This document shows positions 9,094 to 18,800 of a DNA stretch of 64,000 nucleotides, one piece after another; position 1 is the first letter of the stretch; every line of letters begins with the position of its first letter. The position numbers and the translations under genes are program-made. The stretch is taken from assembly GCF_014201415.1 (NCBI RefSeq), contig NZ_JACHEH010000003.1, positions 248,001 to 312,000 on the forward strand. Direction: 5' to 3'. The notes beneath the pieces were generated by a model. It saw only the letters and a program-made list of their open reading frames with translations. It did not search any database and was not told the origin of the DNA. The DNA is from Chelatococcus composti (GTDB taxonomy: Bacteria; Pseudomonadota; Alphaproteobacteria; Rhizobiales; Beijerinckiaceae).

Positions 9094-10179
9094 TCAGGTT
9101 TTTACGCGTGTGACGTGCCCCATCTTGCGGCCGGGCCGGGCGGTCGCCTTGCCGTAGAGATGCAGGTGGGCCCCCTCCTCGGCGAGGATCTGCGGCCAGG
9201 CGGCCATGTCGTCACCGATGAGGTTGGTCATCTCCACCGGGCCGACGAGCGCCACCGAGCCGAGCGGCCATCCGCAGATGGCGCGGATGTGCTGCTCAAA
9301 CTGCGAGGTCTTGGCACCCTCGATGGTCCAGTGGCCGGAGTTGTGCACGCGCGGCGCTATCTCGTTGACGAGGAGGCGCGGAGGCTCGCCGTCGCGCTCG
9401 ACGACGAACATCTCCACGCACAGCGTGCCGACATAGTCGAGCGCCGCGGCGATGCGCGCGGCGATGGCGCGGGCGTGTTCGCCGAGCGCAGCCGGCAGGG
9501 TGCCGGGCACGCGCGTGACGCGCAAGATGTGCTCGCGGTGCTCGTTCTCGCACAGGTCGTAGGAGGCGACGGTGCCGTCGAGCCCGCGTGTGGCGACGAC
9601 CGAGACCTCGCGCGAGAAGGGCACGAAGCCTTCGAGAATCGCTGGCATGTGGCCGATGGAGTCGAGCGCCGCGGCCGGGTCGTCCCCGGCCCTGATGATA
9701 ACCTGCCCCTTGCCATCGTAGCCGAAGCGGCGCGTCTTGAGGACGGCCGGCCGGCCGAGGGCGGCGAGAGCGTCGTGCAGGTCCGCCTCGCTCGAGACGG
9801 CCCGGAAGGGCGCGGTCGCTATGCCGAGACCGCTGACGAAGGTCTTTTCCTCGAGCCTGTCCTGCGCCACGGCGAGCGCCCGCGCGCCGGGCCGCAGCGG
9901 CACGTGCGATTCGAGGATGTGGGCCGTGTCGGCGGGCACATTCTCGAACTCGTAGGTGACGACGTCGACGCTGGCCGCGAAGCCGACGAGCGCCCCCTCG
10001 TCGGTGTAGGAGGCGACCGTGTGCCGGGCGGCCACCTCGAAGGCCGGGCTGTCCGGCTCGGGCGCGTAGATGTGGGCCTTGAGCCCGTAGCGGGCAGCAG
10101 CCAGCGCCAGCATACGGCCGAGCTGGCCGCCGCCGAGGATGCCGACAGTGGAGCCGGGGGGGAGCATCGGTTCAGTCAT
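9094..10179 (-). CDS. purK: 5-(carboxyamino)imidazole ribonucleotide synthase (PurK)
   Basis: 361-residue ATP-grasp enzyme converting AIR, bicarbonate and ATP to N5-CAIR in purine synthesis. The N-terminal pre-ATP-grasp Rossmann-like motif is [12 protein letters not shown], followed by the ATP-grasp core ([16 protein letters not shown]) and the catalytic region with [18 protein letters not shown]. The ATG at 10179 overlaps the end of purE by 8 nt, so translation is probably coupled. The longer in-frame reading into purE is a shadow. Confidence 0.97.
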   Translation of the reverse strand: MTEPMLPPGSTVGILGGGQLGRMLALAAARYGLKAHIYAPEPDSPAFEVAARHTVASYTDEGALVGFAASVDVVTYEFENVPADTAHILESHVPLRPGARALAVAQDRLEEKTFVSGLGIATAPFRAVSSEADLHDALAALGRPAVLKTRRFGYDGKGQVIIRAGDDPAAALDSIGHMPAILEGFVPFSREVSVVATRGLDGTVASYDLCENEHREHILRVTRVPGTLPAALGEHARAIAARIAAALDYVGTLCVEMFVVERDGEPPRLLVNEIAPRVHNSGHWTIEGAKTSQFEQHIRAICGWPLGSVALVGPVEMTNLIGDDMAAWPQILAEEGAHLHLYGKATARPGRKMGHVTRVKT

Positions 10180-10663
10180 CGCTCGGCCGCTCTGCCACGG
10201 CTGCGGTCTGGGCGGAGCGCCACTCGTCGAGGCGGGCGGCGAGGTCCGCATCGGACAGGGCGAGCACCGCGGCGGCGAGCAGCGCGGCGTTGACCGCACC
10301 GGCCCGCCCGATGGCGAGCGTGCCGACGGGAATGCCGGCCGGCATCTGCACGATGGACAGCAGGCTGTCCTGGCCCGACAGGGCCTTCGATTCGACCGGC
10401 ACGCCGAAGACCGGAAGCGGCGTGAGCGAGGCGACCATGCCCGGCAGATGCGCCGCACCGCCGGCCCCGGCGATGATCACCTTGAAGCCCTCATCACGGG
10501 CGCCCCTGGCGAAGGCGAACAGCCGCTCGGGCGTGCGGTGGGCGGAAACGATGCGCGCGTCGTAGGCGATGCCGAGCGCGGCGAGCGTCTCCGCGGCGTG
10601 GCGCATCGTTGCCCAGTCGGACTGGCTGCCCATGACGATGGCGACCGGCGTATGCGTCGTCAT
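10172..10663 (-). CDS. purE: N5-CAIR mutase (PurE)
   Basis: 163-residue class I PurE that moves the carboxylate of N5-CAIR to give CAIR, the step after PurK. Family motifs: [11 protein letters not shown] near the N-terminus, [52 protein letters not shown]. The ATG at 10663 is preceded by AGGA. purE is promoter-proximal and overlaps purK, the usual alphaproteobacterial order. Confidence 0.97.
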   Translation of the reverse strand: MTTHTPVAIVMGSQSDWATMRHAAETLAALGIAYDARIVSAHRTPERLFAFARGARDEGFKVIIAGAGGAAHLPGMVASLTPLPVFGVPVESKALSGQDSLLSIVQMPAGIPVGTLAIGRAGAVNAALLAAAVLALSDADLAARLDEWRSAQTAAVAERPSDD

Positions 10664-10795
10664 TGATGATCCTGCGAAAAGGCTTCCGCGCGGGGCATAC
10701 AGTAACAGGCGGGCGATGGGCAATCGGCAATCGCCCCGCCGGGGTGCGGCGCAGTGCGCCCCGCTTCGCAGGCTGTACGAGGGTGCTTGCCGTCC

Positions 10796-11020
10796 TCAGG
10801 CGATGATGTCCGGCGTCAGCTTGTCCTCGAGGAAGGTGATGCGGTCCTTGAGGATGAGCTTTCGTTTCTTCAGCCGCTGGACCTGCAGCTGGTCGGCCGG
10901 ACCGACGGATTCGATCGCCGCGATCGCCGCGTCCAGGTCGCGATGTTCCTCGCGCAGGCGATTGAGCTCGCCGATCATCTGCTGGCGCTCGTCTTCGTCG
11001 TCGATATCGGTGGTCATCAT
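10796..11020 (-). CDS. YdcH family (DUF465) small coiled-coil protein
   Basis: 74-residue acidic/basic helical protein of the YdcH (DUF465) family, with the typical LREEHRDLDAAIAAIE and LQVQRLKKRKLILKDRITFLED segments and a C-terminal PDIIA. Possible starts are ATG at 11038, 11020 or 11017; none has a strong Shine-Dalgarno, and the family normally begins near MTTD, so 11020/11017 is favoured. Function unknown. A second YdcH gene starts about 200 bp away on the opposite strand. Confidence 0.82.
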   Translation of the reverse strand: MMTTDIDDEDERQQMIGELNRLREEHRDLDAAIAAIESVGPADQLQVQRLKKRKLILKDRITFLEDKLTPDIIA

Positions 11021-11226
11021 GGCGCTGCCCGGAAGCATCGGCCCGGTGAACGACGGGCGCGCGAAGTATGCGGCGCCCCGTCACGCTGGGCAAGCCGAAG
11101 TGATGCAAAAAGGGGTGCTTGCCCACTGCTCGCCGCCAATGCGCTGCTGATGCCGGAATCTGCTTCGACTCCGCCACAATGGTGTGTCACAGTCCTGTCG
11201 TCGGAGTGATCCGAAGGAGGAAAGCG

Positions 11227-11415
11227 ATGTCGTTGAACGCCCATCTGGCCGAGCTCGCGAAGCGGCACCAGGCGCTTGAGCGCGAAATCCAAGCGGTGCA
11301 GGCCAGCCCCTCGGCTGACGAGCTAAAGATCGCGGAACTCAAGCGTAAGAAGCTGCAGTTGAAGGACGAGATGGAGCGCTTGCGCCAATCGATGGGATCG
11401 CAGTCTGTCCATTGA
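11227..11415 (+). CDS. YdcH family (DUF465) small protein, second copy
   Basis: 62-residue DUF465 protein with the two-helix pattern HLAELAKRHQALEREI and ELKIAELKRKKLQLKDEM. The ATG at 11227 follows an excellent AAGGAGGA element 5 nt upstream, which rules out the longer reading from 11119. It is divergent from the other YdcH gene and appears monocistronic with its own terminator. Function unknown; proteins of this family are small helical hairpins of unassigned role. Confidence 0.88.
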   Translation: MSLNAHLAELAKRHQALEREIQAVQASPSADELKIAELKRKKLQLKDEMERLRQSMGSQSVH

Positions 11416-11444
11416 CGGATCAGCCGGCTTAACCCACCGGTGCG

Positions 11445-11472
11445 ACGGCCACCCCTTCGGGTGGCCGTTTTC
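11445..11472 (+). terminator. Terminator between ydcH-like gene and acyl-CoA synthetase
   Basis: Perfect 10-bp stem ACGGCCACCC (11445-11454) with GGGTGGCCGT (11459-11468), tetraloop CTTC, then TTTT. It lies between convergent genes and best serves the plus-strand small gene. Confidence 0.88.
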
Positions 11473-11486
11473 GTAGGGCCGGCGCT

Positions 11487-13115
11487 TCAGACCTCGCGCG
11501 CCATCTCGCGCAGGCGGAACTTCTGAATCTTGCCCGTGGAGGTCTTCGGCAGCTCGGTGAAGACGACGTAGCGCGGGCACTTGAAGGAGGCAAGCCGGCT
11601 GCGGCAGAAGGCGATCAGCTCCTCGGCCGTCGCCTCCGCCCCCGGCTTCAGCTCCACGAAGGCGCAGGGCGTCTCGCCCCACTTCTCGTCCGGTTTGGCG
11701 ACCACCGCCGCGGCCTGCACGGCCGGGTGCTTGTAGAGCGCGTCCTCGACCTCGATGGAGGAGATGTTCTCTCCGCCGGAGATGATGATGTCCTTCGAGC
11801 GGTCCTTGAGCTGGATGTAGCCGTCGGGATGCTTGACGCCGAGGTCGCCGGAGTGGAACCAGCCGCCGGCGAAGGCCTTGTCGGTGGCAGCCTTGTTCTT
11901 GAGGTAGCCCTTCATCACCACGTTGCCGCGGAACATGACCTCGCCCAGCGTCTCGCCGTCTGCCGGCACGGGGGCGAGCGTCTCGGGATCGCGCACGTCG
12001 AGCCCCTCGAGCACCAGATAGCGCACACCCTGGCGGGCCTTCTTCGCCGCATAGTCGGCCATCGGCAGGGCGTCCCAGGCCTCGTTCCAGTCATTGACGA
12101 CGGCGGGGCCGTAGGTCTCGGTCAGGCCGTAAAGGTGCGTCACCTCGAAGCCGGCGTCCTTCATGGCGGCGAGCACCGCCTCGGGCGGCGGGGCGGCTGC
12201 CGTGAAGAAGGAGACCTTCTGCTGGAACGCGCGCTTCTCCTCGTCGGGCGCGTTGAGCAGCGTCGCCATGACGATGGGCGCGCCGCACAGATGCGTGACG
12301 CCGTGGTCGGCGAGCGCCGCATACATGGCACCGGCACGCACCTGGCGCAGGCACACGTGCGTGCCGGCCACCACCGAGATCGACCAGGGGAAGCACCAGC
12401 CGTTGCAGTGGAACATCGGCAGCGTCCACAGGTAGACTGGGTGCTTGCCCATGTTGCACGTGACGACGTTGCCCATGGCGAGCAGGTAGGCGCCGCGGTG
12501 GTGATAGACGACGCCCTTGGGGTCGCCGGTCGTGCCCGAGGTGTAGTTGAGCGAGATGGCGTCCCACTCGTCTCGCGGCATCTGCCAGGCGTATTCGGGG
12601 TCGCCACCGGCGATGAAGCTCTCGTAGTCGGTGGAGCCGAGGCGCTCACCCGGCCCGTTGTATTCGGGGTCGTCATAATCGATGACGAGCGGCTTTGCCT
12701 TGGCGAGGGAGAGCGCTTCGCGGATGGTCTTGGAGAATTCGCGGTCGGTGATCAGCACCTTCGTCTCGGCGTGGTCGAGCGTGAAGGCGATGATCGCCGC
12801 GTCGAGCCGGGTGTTGATGGTGTTCAGCACGGCGCCCGTCATGGGCACGCCGTAGTGGCACTCCAGCATCGCCGGCGTGTTTGACAGCATCACCGACACC
12901 GTGTCGCCGCGGCCGATGCCGTGCGCGGCGAGCGCCGAGGCGAGGCGCCGGGCGCGGGCATAGAAGTCGCGGTAGCTGCGCCGCAGGCTACCATGGATAA
13001 TGGCCGTGCGCTCGGGAAAGACGCTCGCCGCCCGCTCGAGGAAGGTCAGTGGCGTCAGCGGCTGGAAATTGGCCGGGTTGCGATCGAGGTCGATGTCATA
13101 GGCTGAGGCCGTCAT
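11487..13115 (-). CDS. Acyl-CoA synthetase (AMP-binding)
   Basis: 542-residue adenylate-forming enzyme that activates a carboxylic acid to its CoA thioester through an acyl-AMP. The ATP/AMP signature is YTSGTTGDPKGV; further motifs are YGLTETYGP, WFHSGDLGVKHPDGYIQLKDRSKD and the C-terminal catalytic-lysine region LPKTSTGKIQKFRLRE. The pattern resembles the medium-chain or plant-type acyl-activating subgroup found widely in Proteobacteria. No thiolase or dehydrogenase lies nearby, so the substrate cannot be named. It is transcribed alone, between convergent ydcH and the gdpD gene. Confidence 0.92.
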   Translation of the reverse strand: MTASAYDIDLDRNPANFQPLTPLTFLERAASVFPERTAIIHGSLRRSYRDFYARARRLASALAAHGIGRGDTVSVMLSNTPAMLECHYGVPMTGAVLNTINTRLDAAIIAFTLDHAETKVLITDREFSKTIREALSLAKAKPLVIDYDDPEYNGPGERLGSTDYESFIAGGDPEYAWQMPRDEWDAISLNYTSGTTGDPKGVVYHHRGAYLLAMGNVVTCNMGKHPVYLWTLPMFHCNGWCFPWSISVVAGTHVCLRQVRAGAMYAALADHGVTHLCGAPIVMATLLNAPDEEKRAFQQKVSFFTAAAPPPEAVLAAMKDAGFEVTHLYGLTETYGPAVVNDWNEAWDALPMADYAAKKARQGVRYLVLEGLDVRDPETLAPVPADGETLGEVMFRGNVVMKGYLKNKAATDKAFAGGWFHSGDLGVKHPDGYIQLKDRSKDIIISGGENISSIEVEDALYKHPAVQAAAVVAKPDEKWGETPCAFVELKPGAEATAEELIAFCRSRLASFKCPRYVVFTELPKTSTGKIQKFRLREMAREV

Positions 13116-13202
13116 TTTCCAGTGTCCGCTGCGGGAATGCGATGCCGCAGCCTAGCCGGCCGGACCGGGAGGCTCAATCAGCCAAAGGGCGAGGCTGTGG
13201 CG

Positions 13203-14198
13203 TCAGGGCGCAACCGGCGCGGGTAACGGCAGCCCCTTGGTGGCCATGACAGTGCGGGCCTTGTCGGGAAAGTCGGTGATCAGCCCGTCGACGCCCCAGT
13301 CGATCAGCCGCGCCATGTCCTCCGTCTCGTTCACCGTCCATGGAACCACGGACAGCTCCATGTCCTGCGCATCGTCGACGAGCGCCTCGGTGAGGTTGCG
13401 GAAGTTGGGGGACCATGTGGTACAGCCTGCCTCGGCCACCAGCGCCGGCACGGACTCGAAATCGTCCACGTCGAGGCCGCCGAGCCAGGGGGAGCCTTCT
13501 TCCTTGCCGCGCTGGAGCGTGTCGAAACTGCCCTCGCTCGTCAGGCACACGCGCGGGATGTCGGGCGCTATTTCCCTGAGCGCCATGAGCGTGCGCCAGT
13601 CGAAGGACTGGATGGTGGCGCGCTCGCGCAGGCCGGCCTTGTCGATGGCCTTCGCCAGGGCTGCGGCAAACGCGCGCGGCTCGGGTGTGGCGGCGTCTGG
13701 CAGCGGGCTCGACTTGGTCTCGATGTTGAAGCGCACGTCCCTTGCGCCGAGGCGTTCGGCGAGGGCGAAGACCTCCTCGAGTGTCGGGATGCGCGCGCCG
13801 TCGGCCGGCGTCTGGTCCGGAAAGGCCCTGGCGGTGCGGCTGCCCGGCCTGGCACGGCCGACGTCGTAGCCCCGCAGCTCCTCCAGCGTCATCTCGGTCA
13901 GCGCCTTGCCCGGCCCGGTCAGGAACGCGCCGTCCGGGCTGCGCGTGATGTCGGGGTTAAGGCGGGGATCGTGGGCGACGACAATCACGCCGTCGCGCGT
14001 CATGCCCACGTCGAGCTCGAGCGTCGTAACGCCGATGCGCAGGGCCTTCTCGAAGGCGGGCAGGGTGTTCTCGGGCGCAAGGCCACGCGCTCCGCGATGG
14101 CCCTGCAGGTCGAAGGCCAGCGCCCCGGCACCGCCGAGGAGAAGGGCGAGGCAGGCCATGCCGGTGCGGAGCAGGGCGAGGTTGGCGAACGGCGCCAT
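13203..14198 (-). CDS. Glycerophosphodiester phosphodiesterase, exported
   Basis: 331-residue GDPD that hydrolyses glycerophosphodiesters to glycerol-3-phosphate and an alcohol. A signal peptide (residues about 1-28, ending GGAGALA) points to the periplasm. The catalytic motif HRGARGLAPENT follows immediately, with the metal-binding acidic pair in TTLELDVGMTRDG and HDPRL. Further motifs are FNIETKS and QSFDW. The C-terminal half completes the TIM barrel. It lies 42 nt downstream of a TauE-type permease on the same strand, so the two may be co-transcribed. Enzyme class is secure; glpQ/ugpQ orthology is not. Confidence 0.9.
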   Translation of the reverse strand: MAPFANLALLRTGMACLALLLGGAGALAFDLQGHRGARGLAPENTLPAFEKALRIGVTTLELDVGMTRDGVIVVAHDPRLNPDITRSPDGAFLTGPGKALTEMTLEELRGYDVGRARPGSRTARAFPDQTPADGARIPTLEEVFALAERLGARDVRFNIETKSSPLPDAATPEPRAFAAALAKAIDKAGLRERATIQSFDWRTLMALREIAPDIPRVCLTSEGSFDTLQRGKEEGSPWLGGLDVDDFESVPALVAEAGCTTWSPNFRNLTEALVDDAQDMELSVVPWTVNETEDMARLIDWGVDGLITDFPDKARTVMATKGLPLPAPVAP

Positions 14199-14240
14199 GG
14201 CTGTCCTGTCGTGCGTGCCCCCCGGAGGGGAGGGAGAGAA

Positions 14241-14996
14241 TCAGATGAGGGCGACAAGCCCATCATAGGCCAGCTTGAAGCCGACGAGCACGAGCAGTCC
14301 GTAGACGAGGCGGTAGAAGGCGGCGGAGTCCACGCGGCGCACCAGCCAGACGCCCGCCATGGTGGAGGCGATTGCGACCGGCATCAGCGCAAGCGACGTC
14401 ATGAGGTTCTCGTTTGTGAACTGGCCGAGCCAGACATAAGGCGCCACCTTCATGATGTTGACGGCGGCGAAGAACCACACCGTTGTGCCCACCAGCACGT
14501 CCCGCGGCAGCTGCAACGGCAGCACGTAGACCTGGAACGGCGGCCCGCCGGCATGGCTGATGAAGCTGGTGAAGCCGGATATGCCTCCCCACAGGAGGCC
14601 CCAGGCGACGCCGCCCGGCCGCTCGCCCGCCGCCTGCTTGGCCAGATTGAGCCACCAGTTGAGGGCGAAGACGACGGCGATCAGGCCGACGGCGAGCCGC
14701 ACCGCCGCTTCCGAGACCGCCGCGGCGGTGAAGGTGGCGAGGATGACGCCGACGAGCGCGCCCGTGAGCGTGATGGCGAGCAGGCGCTTGTTGAGGTGCT
14801 TGCGGAAGGCGTAGAGGCCGACCGCGTCCTGCACGATGAGGATGGGCAGCATGATGGCCGCGGCCTGCACCGGCGACACGGTCAGGGCCATGAGCGGAAG
14901 GCCGAGGATGCCAAGCCCGACGAAGCCGCCTTTGGCGAGGCCGACGATAACGACCGCCGGGATGGCGGCGAGATAGAAGAGGGGATCGGTGATCAT
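14241..14996 (-). CDS. TauE/SafE family membrane permease
   Basis: 251-residue integral membrane protein of the TauE/SafE (DUF81) family with about eight transmembrane helices. It shows the two related halves typical of the family: AKGGFVGLGILGLPLMAL near the start and GISGFTSFISHAGGPPFQVYVLPL in the second half. Members export sulfite or organosulfur anions, or are uncharacterised. Nothing in the neighbourhood (glycerophosphodiesterase downstream, propionyl-CoA synthetase divergent) identifies the substrate. Confidence 0.9.
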   Translation of the reverse strand: MITDPLFYLAAIPAVVIVGLAKGGFVGLGILGLPLMALTVSPVQAAAIMLPILIVQDAVGLYAFRKHLNKRLLAITLTGALVGVILATFTAAAVSEAAVRLAVGLIAVVFALNWWLNLAKQAAGERPGGVAWGLLWGGISGFTSFISHAGGPPFQVYVLPLQLPRDVLVGTTVWFFAAVNIMKVAPYVWLGQFTNENLMTSLALMPVAIASTMAGVWLVRRVDSAAFYRLVYGLLVLVGFKLAYDGLVALI

Positions 14997-15179
14997 TCGG
15001 CACGGCCCGGAGGGAGCCCTTTGGTAGTGAGCCTCTCCGAAAGTCTCAAGGCGGCTGGCCGCCGGGCTGCTATGCTTGCAATGCCGGACACGCTTCCGGG
15101 CAAGAGTTGAAGGGCACTCCCCGCCGGCCGGGCCATCTGTCCGCGGGGGCGTGCCCCGGCCAAGGGGAGGAGAGCCAGC

Positions 15180-17123
15180 ATGATCGCCGCGTCGAGGGGA
15201 TCAGCAGCACACAGCCGCTATGGAGAGGTCTACGAGGCCTGGCGCCGGGACCCGCTCGCCTTCTGGGGGCAGGCGGCCCAGGCCATTGACTGGATGCGCC
15301 CGCCGTCGGAGGTTTTCGCCCCCTCCCTCGGCGTCTATGGGCGCTGGTTCCCGGGAGCGGTCTGCAACACCTGCTTCAACGCGGTCGACCGGCATGTCGA
15401 CGCCGGGCGCGGATCCCAGCCGGCCATCATCTACGACAGCCCGGTGACCGGGGCGAAGCGCGTCATCTCCTACAACGGCCTTCTGTCTGAGGTGCGCGTC
15501 CTGGCCGCCGTGCTGCGCGACATCGGGGTGGGCAAGGGCGACCGGGTGGTCATCTACATGCCCATGGTGCCGGAGGCGGTGGTGGGCATGCTCGCCTGCG
15601 CCCGCATCGGCGCCATCCATTCTGTCGTCTTCGGCGGCTTCGCCGCGCGTGAGCTGGCGCAACGCATCGCCGACGCCGAGCCGAAGGTGATCCTCTCCGC
15701 CTCCTGCGGCATCGAGCCGAGCCGCGTTGTCGCCTACAAGCCGCTCCTCGACGAGGCGATTGACCTCTCCCCGGCCAAGCCCGAGGTGTGCCTCATCCTC
15801 CAGCGTCCGCAGGCGGAGGCGAGCCTCGTCAAGGGGCGCGACCTTGATTGGACGGAGACCGTGAACAGGGCGCGCGCCGCCGGCAAGGCAGCGGACTGCA
15901 CGCCGGTCGAGGCGACTGATCCGCTCTACATCCTCTATACCTCCGGCACGACAGGGAAGCCCAAGGGCGTGGTGCGCGACAACGGCGGGCACATGGTGGC
16001 GCTGACCTGGTCCATGCAGAACCTCTACGGCATCGCGCCGGGGGAGGTGTTCTGGGCGGCGTCCGACATCGGCTGGGTGGTGGGCCACAGCTACATCGTC
16101 TACGGGCCGCTGCTTTCCGGCTGCACCACCATCCTCTACGAGGGCAAGCCCGTTGGCACGCCCGACGCCGGTGCCTACTGGCGTGTCATCGCCGAGCACG
16201 GCGTGGCAACGCTGTTCACCGCGCCCACCGCCTTCCGCGCCATCCGCAAGGAGGACCCGCAGGGGCTGCTGATCGACAACGTCGACATGACGAACTTTCG
16301 CGCCCTCTTCCTCGCCGGCGAGCGGGCGGATCCCGATACCGTGCAGTGGGCGGAGAGGGTGCTCAACGTGCCGGTGATCGACCACTGGTGGCAGACAGAG
16401 ACGGGCTGGGCCATCGCAGGCAATCCGCTCGGCCTCGGGGCGCTGCCGGTCAAACACGGCTCGGCGACGGTGCCGATGCCCGGCTACGACGTGCATATCC
16501 TTGACGAGGCGGGCCAGGACCAGCCGCGGGGTGTCATGGGCGAGATCGCGGTGAAGCTGCCGCTGCCGCCCGGCTGCCTGCCCACCCTGTGGCGGGCCGA
16601 TGAGCGCTTTCGCGAGAGCTACCTCGAGGCGCTTCCCGGTTTCTACAAGACCTCGGACGCCGGCTATATCGACGAGGACGGCTATCTCTTCGTCATGGGG
16701 CGGACGGACGACATCATCAACGTCGCCGGCCACCGCCTGTCCACCGGCGGCATGGAAGAGGTGATTGCCGCCCATCCGGACGTCGCCGAATGCGCCGTGG
16801 TTGGCGCGAGTGATCCGGTGAAGGGGGAGGTGCCGGTCGGCTTCGTGGTGCTGAAGAGCGGTGTCGCCCGTCCGCCGGAGGAGATCGAGGCCGAGATCGT
16901 CGCGCGCGTGCGTGCGGAGATCGGTCCCGTCGCTGCCTTCAAGCTCGCCGTTACCGTCGCCCGCCTGCCCAAGACGCGCTCGGGCAAGATCCTGCGCGGC
17001 ACCATGAAGAAGATCACGGACGGCGAAACCTGGTCCGTGCCCGCGACCATCGACGATCCGGCGGCGCTGGACGAGGTTGCCGCCGTGCTCGCCCGTCGCC
17101 GGGGCAGGGCGGCGGCGCCATAA
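15180..17123 (+). CDS. prpE: Propionyl-CoA synthetase (PrpE-like)
   Basis: 647-residue acetyl-CoA-synthetase-family ligase. Features that separate PrpE from Acs are present: an N-terminal YGEVYEAWRRDPLAFW segment, WFPGAVCNTCFNAVDRHV, and YTSGTTGKPKGVVRDNGGH. DHWWQTETGW is the adenylation core and the acetylatable catalytic lysine lies in TRSGKILRGTMKK near residue 603. It forms propionyl-CoA (and probably acetyl-CoA) from the acid, ATP and CoA. GGGGAGGAG precedes the ATG. It stands alone, with no methylcitrate-cycle genes beside it, so a general short-chain-acid role is likely. Confidence 0.9.
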   Translation: MIAASRGSAAHSRYGEVYEAWRRDPLAFWGQAAQAIDWMRPPSEVFAPSLGVYGRWFPGAVCNTCFNAVDRHVDAGRGSQPAIIYDSPVTGAKRVISYNGLLSEVRVLAAVLRDIGVGKGDRVVIYMPMVPEAVVGMLACARIGAIHSVVFGGFAARELAQRIADAEPKVILSASCGIEPSRVVAYKPLLDEAIDLSPAKPEVCLILQRPQAEASLVKGRDLDWTETVNRARAAGKAADCTPVEATDPLYILYTSGTTGKPKGVVRDNGGHMVALTWSMQNLYGIAPGEVFWAASDIGWVVGHSYIVYGPLLSGCTTILYEGKPVGTPDAGAYWRVIAEHGVATLFTAPTAFRAIRKEDPQGLLIDNVDMTNFRALFLAGERADPDTVQWAERVLNVPVIDHWWQTETGWAIAGNPLGLGALPVKHGSATVPMPGYDVHILDEAGQDQPRGVMGEIAVKLPLPPGCLPTLWRADERFRESYLEALPGFYKTSDAGYIDEDGYLFVMGRTDDIINVAGHRLSTGGMEEVIAAHPDVAECAVVGASDPVKGEVPVGFVVLKSGVARPPEEIEAEIVARVRAEIGPVAAFKLAVTVARLPKTRSGKILRGTMKKITDGETWSVPATIDDPAALDEVAAVLARRRGRAAAP

Positions 17124-17159
17124 GAAGAAGCCACGCCATGAGACAAGGCGGCGCCACGA

Positions 17160-17187
17160 GAAAAACCCCGCGGCGGATGCCGCGGGG
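17160..17187 (-). terminator. Terminator of trcR
   Basis: Perfect 9-bp stem CCCCGCGGC (17166-17174 on plus) with GCCGCGGGG (17179-17187), loop GGAT. On the minus strand it runs into TTTTT, so it terminates trcR; it also lies just past the end of prpE. Confidence 0.9.
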
Positions 17188-17198
17188 CCGATGGGCTC

Positions 17199-17921
17199 TC
17201 AGAGCTCCTCGTCTTCCTCGTCGTCCGGGCGCTTGAGCTGCTTGAGCTTGGCGAAGACGGAATCGACGTCGAGCTCTTCCTCTTCCTCGCGGCGCGGACG
17301 CGACGTGTCGCCGAAGGGCTGCACCTCCTCCTCGGGCGCCGTGGTGACCTCGGCCGGCAGCAGCGTCTGGTCGTCCTCCGGCACCACCTTCGGCCGGTCC
17401 TTGGCGGCGCGGGCGACCTCGAAGTCGAGATCGATCTGCGAGCACAGGCCGAGCGTGACGGGGTCCATCGGCGTCAGATGCGCCGCGTTCCAGTGGGTGC
17501 GGTCGCGGATCTGCTGGATGGTGGTCTTCGTCGTGCCGACGAGACGCATGATCTGCGCGTCCTTCAGCTCCGGGTGGTTGCGCAGCAGCCAGAGGATGGC
17601 GTTGGGCCGGTCCTGGCGGCGCGACACGGGCGTGTAACGCGGGCCCTTCTTGCGCTTCACCTCGGGCAGCTTGACCTTCGGCGGGGCGAGCTTGAGGCGA
17701 TAGGAGGGATCGGCCTCACCCCGGCTGATCTCGTCGCGGGTCAGCTGGCCATTCACGGTCGGATCGAGACCCTTGATGCCGGCTGCAACCTCGCCGTCAG
17801 CGATGCCTTTCACCTCGAGCGGGTGCAGCTTGCAGAAGTCGGCGATCTGATCAAACGTCAGCGCCGTGTTCTCGACGAGCCAGACGGCGGTCGCCTTCGG
17901 CATCAGCGGTCCGGTGGACAT
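17199..17921 (-). CDS. trcR: TrcR-type transcriptional regulator (DUF1013)
   Basis: 240-residue alphaproteobacteria-specific regulator formerly DUF1013. The N-terminal part (PKATAVWLVENTALTFDQIADFC) and the central PNAILWLLRNHPELKDAQIMRLVGTTKTTIQQI region resemble two helix-turn-helix-like modules. The C-terminus is a highly acidic tail (EEEEELDVDSV, DDEEDEEL). The ATG at 17921 has AAGGAG 7 nt upstream; the longer reading to 18020 is not supported. Homologues are named cell-cycle regulators, in keeping with rcdA and a CtrA site 2 kb away. Direct targets are unknown from this sequence. Confidence 0.85.
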   Translation of the reverse strand: MSTGPLMPKATAVWLVENTALTFDQIADFCKLHPLEVKGIADGEVAAGIKGLDPTVNGQLTRDEISRGEADPSYRLKLAPPKVKLPEVKRKKGPRYTPVSRRQDRPNAILWLLRNHPELKDAQIMRLVGTTKTTIQQIRDRTHWNAAHLTPMDPVTLGLCSQIDLDFEVARAAKDRPKVVPEDDQTLLPAEVTTAPEEEVQPFGDTSRPRREEEEELDVDSVFAKLKQLKRPDDEEDEEL

Positions 17922-18174
17922 GGTCGGCTCCTTAAAAGACAAGTTCGGGGGCGTCCGGCGCCCCGGCCTGGCGGACACGGTTTCCCTGCGCTCCGACTCG
18001 ACGGGAGCCGGAGCAATCATCGATCGTCGATGACGGGGACTGGCCGCTATATAAGCGCGTCGCGTCGATCTGGCAAATGATCGCAGACGATCGCGGCGAG
18101 GTCTTGTCGCAGACCCGTCCGCACCGCCGCGGCCGCTGCAGGCTGACCGCGCCTGTGAAAGAAAAAGCCGGGGC

Positions 18175-18591
18175 TCAGGGCCGCCTCTCGCGCAGGCGGG
18201 CGAGACGCTCGTTGAGCTCGACAGCGAATTCCTCGCCGAAGTCGGCCGCCTCGTAGACGGGGCGGATCTCGATCTCGCTTGGCCCCGGCATGGGATTGGG
18301 GCAGCGCTTCACCCAAGCGACCGCCTCGTCCATGTCCTCGACTTCCCAGAGCCAGAAGCCGGCAACGAGCTCCCGCGTCGCGGGGAAGGGGCCGTCGACG
18401 ACGGTGCGATCCGGCCCGTCGAAGACGATGCGCTTGCCCGCGGATGAAGGTTTGAGCCCGTCGCCTGTCACCAGCACGCCGGCCGCGATGAGTTCGTCGT
18501 TGAACCGGCCCATCGCCTTGAGCATCTCGGCGGAGGGAGGGGTGCCGCGCTCGCTGTCTTCCGTCGCCTTGACCAGGACCATAACGCGCAT
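18175..18591 (-). CDS. YciI/DGPF-domain protein
   Basis: 138-residue YCII-related (DGPF) protein. It begins MRVMVLVKATEDSE, carries the signature VDGPFPATRELVAGFWLWEV, and ends with an arginine-rich helix. Members have a ferredoxin-like fold; many lie beside ECF sigma factors, but none is present here, so this copy is a stand-alone member of unknown activity. AGGAG lies 7 nt before the ATG at 18591. It is divergent from the DUF1192 gene. Confidence 0.88.
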   Translation of the reverse strand: MRVMVLVKATEDSERGTPPSAEMLKAMGRFNDELIAAGVLVTGDGLKPSSAGKRIVFDGPDRTVVDGPFPATRELVAGFWLWEVEDMDEAVAWVKRCPNPMPGPSEIEIRPVYEAADFGEEFAVELNERLARLRERRP

Positions 18592-18800
18592 GTCTCGTCT
18601 CCTAGGGTTTCGTTTTCCCGGGCTTCCCCGTTTCCTTCCCGGGACAGCATTGCTGCAATCGGCGGTCATGCCGAGCAAAACTTTCCGAGCAGGATGTTCG
18701 TGCGTCGGGTGGGAGAGGGAGCCGTCTTGGCCGGCGGCTGGCAATCTGCGGCGCCCCGTCCTAGATTTGCCCCTCCGCAACTGGCGACGGGAGGGAGGAC

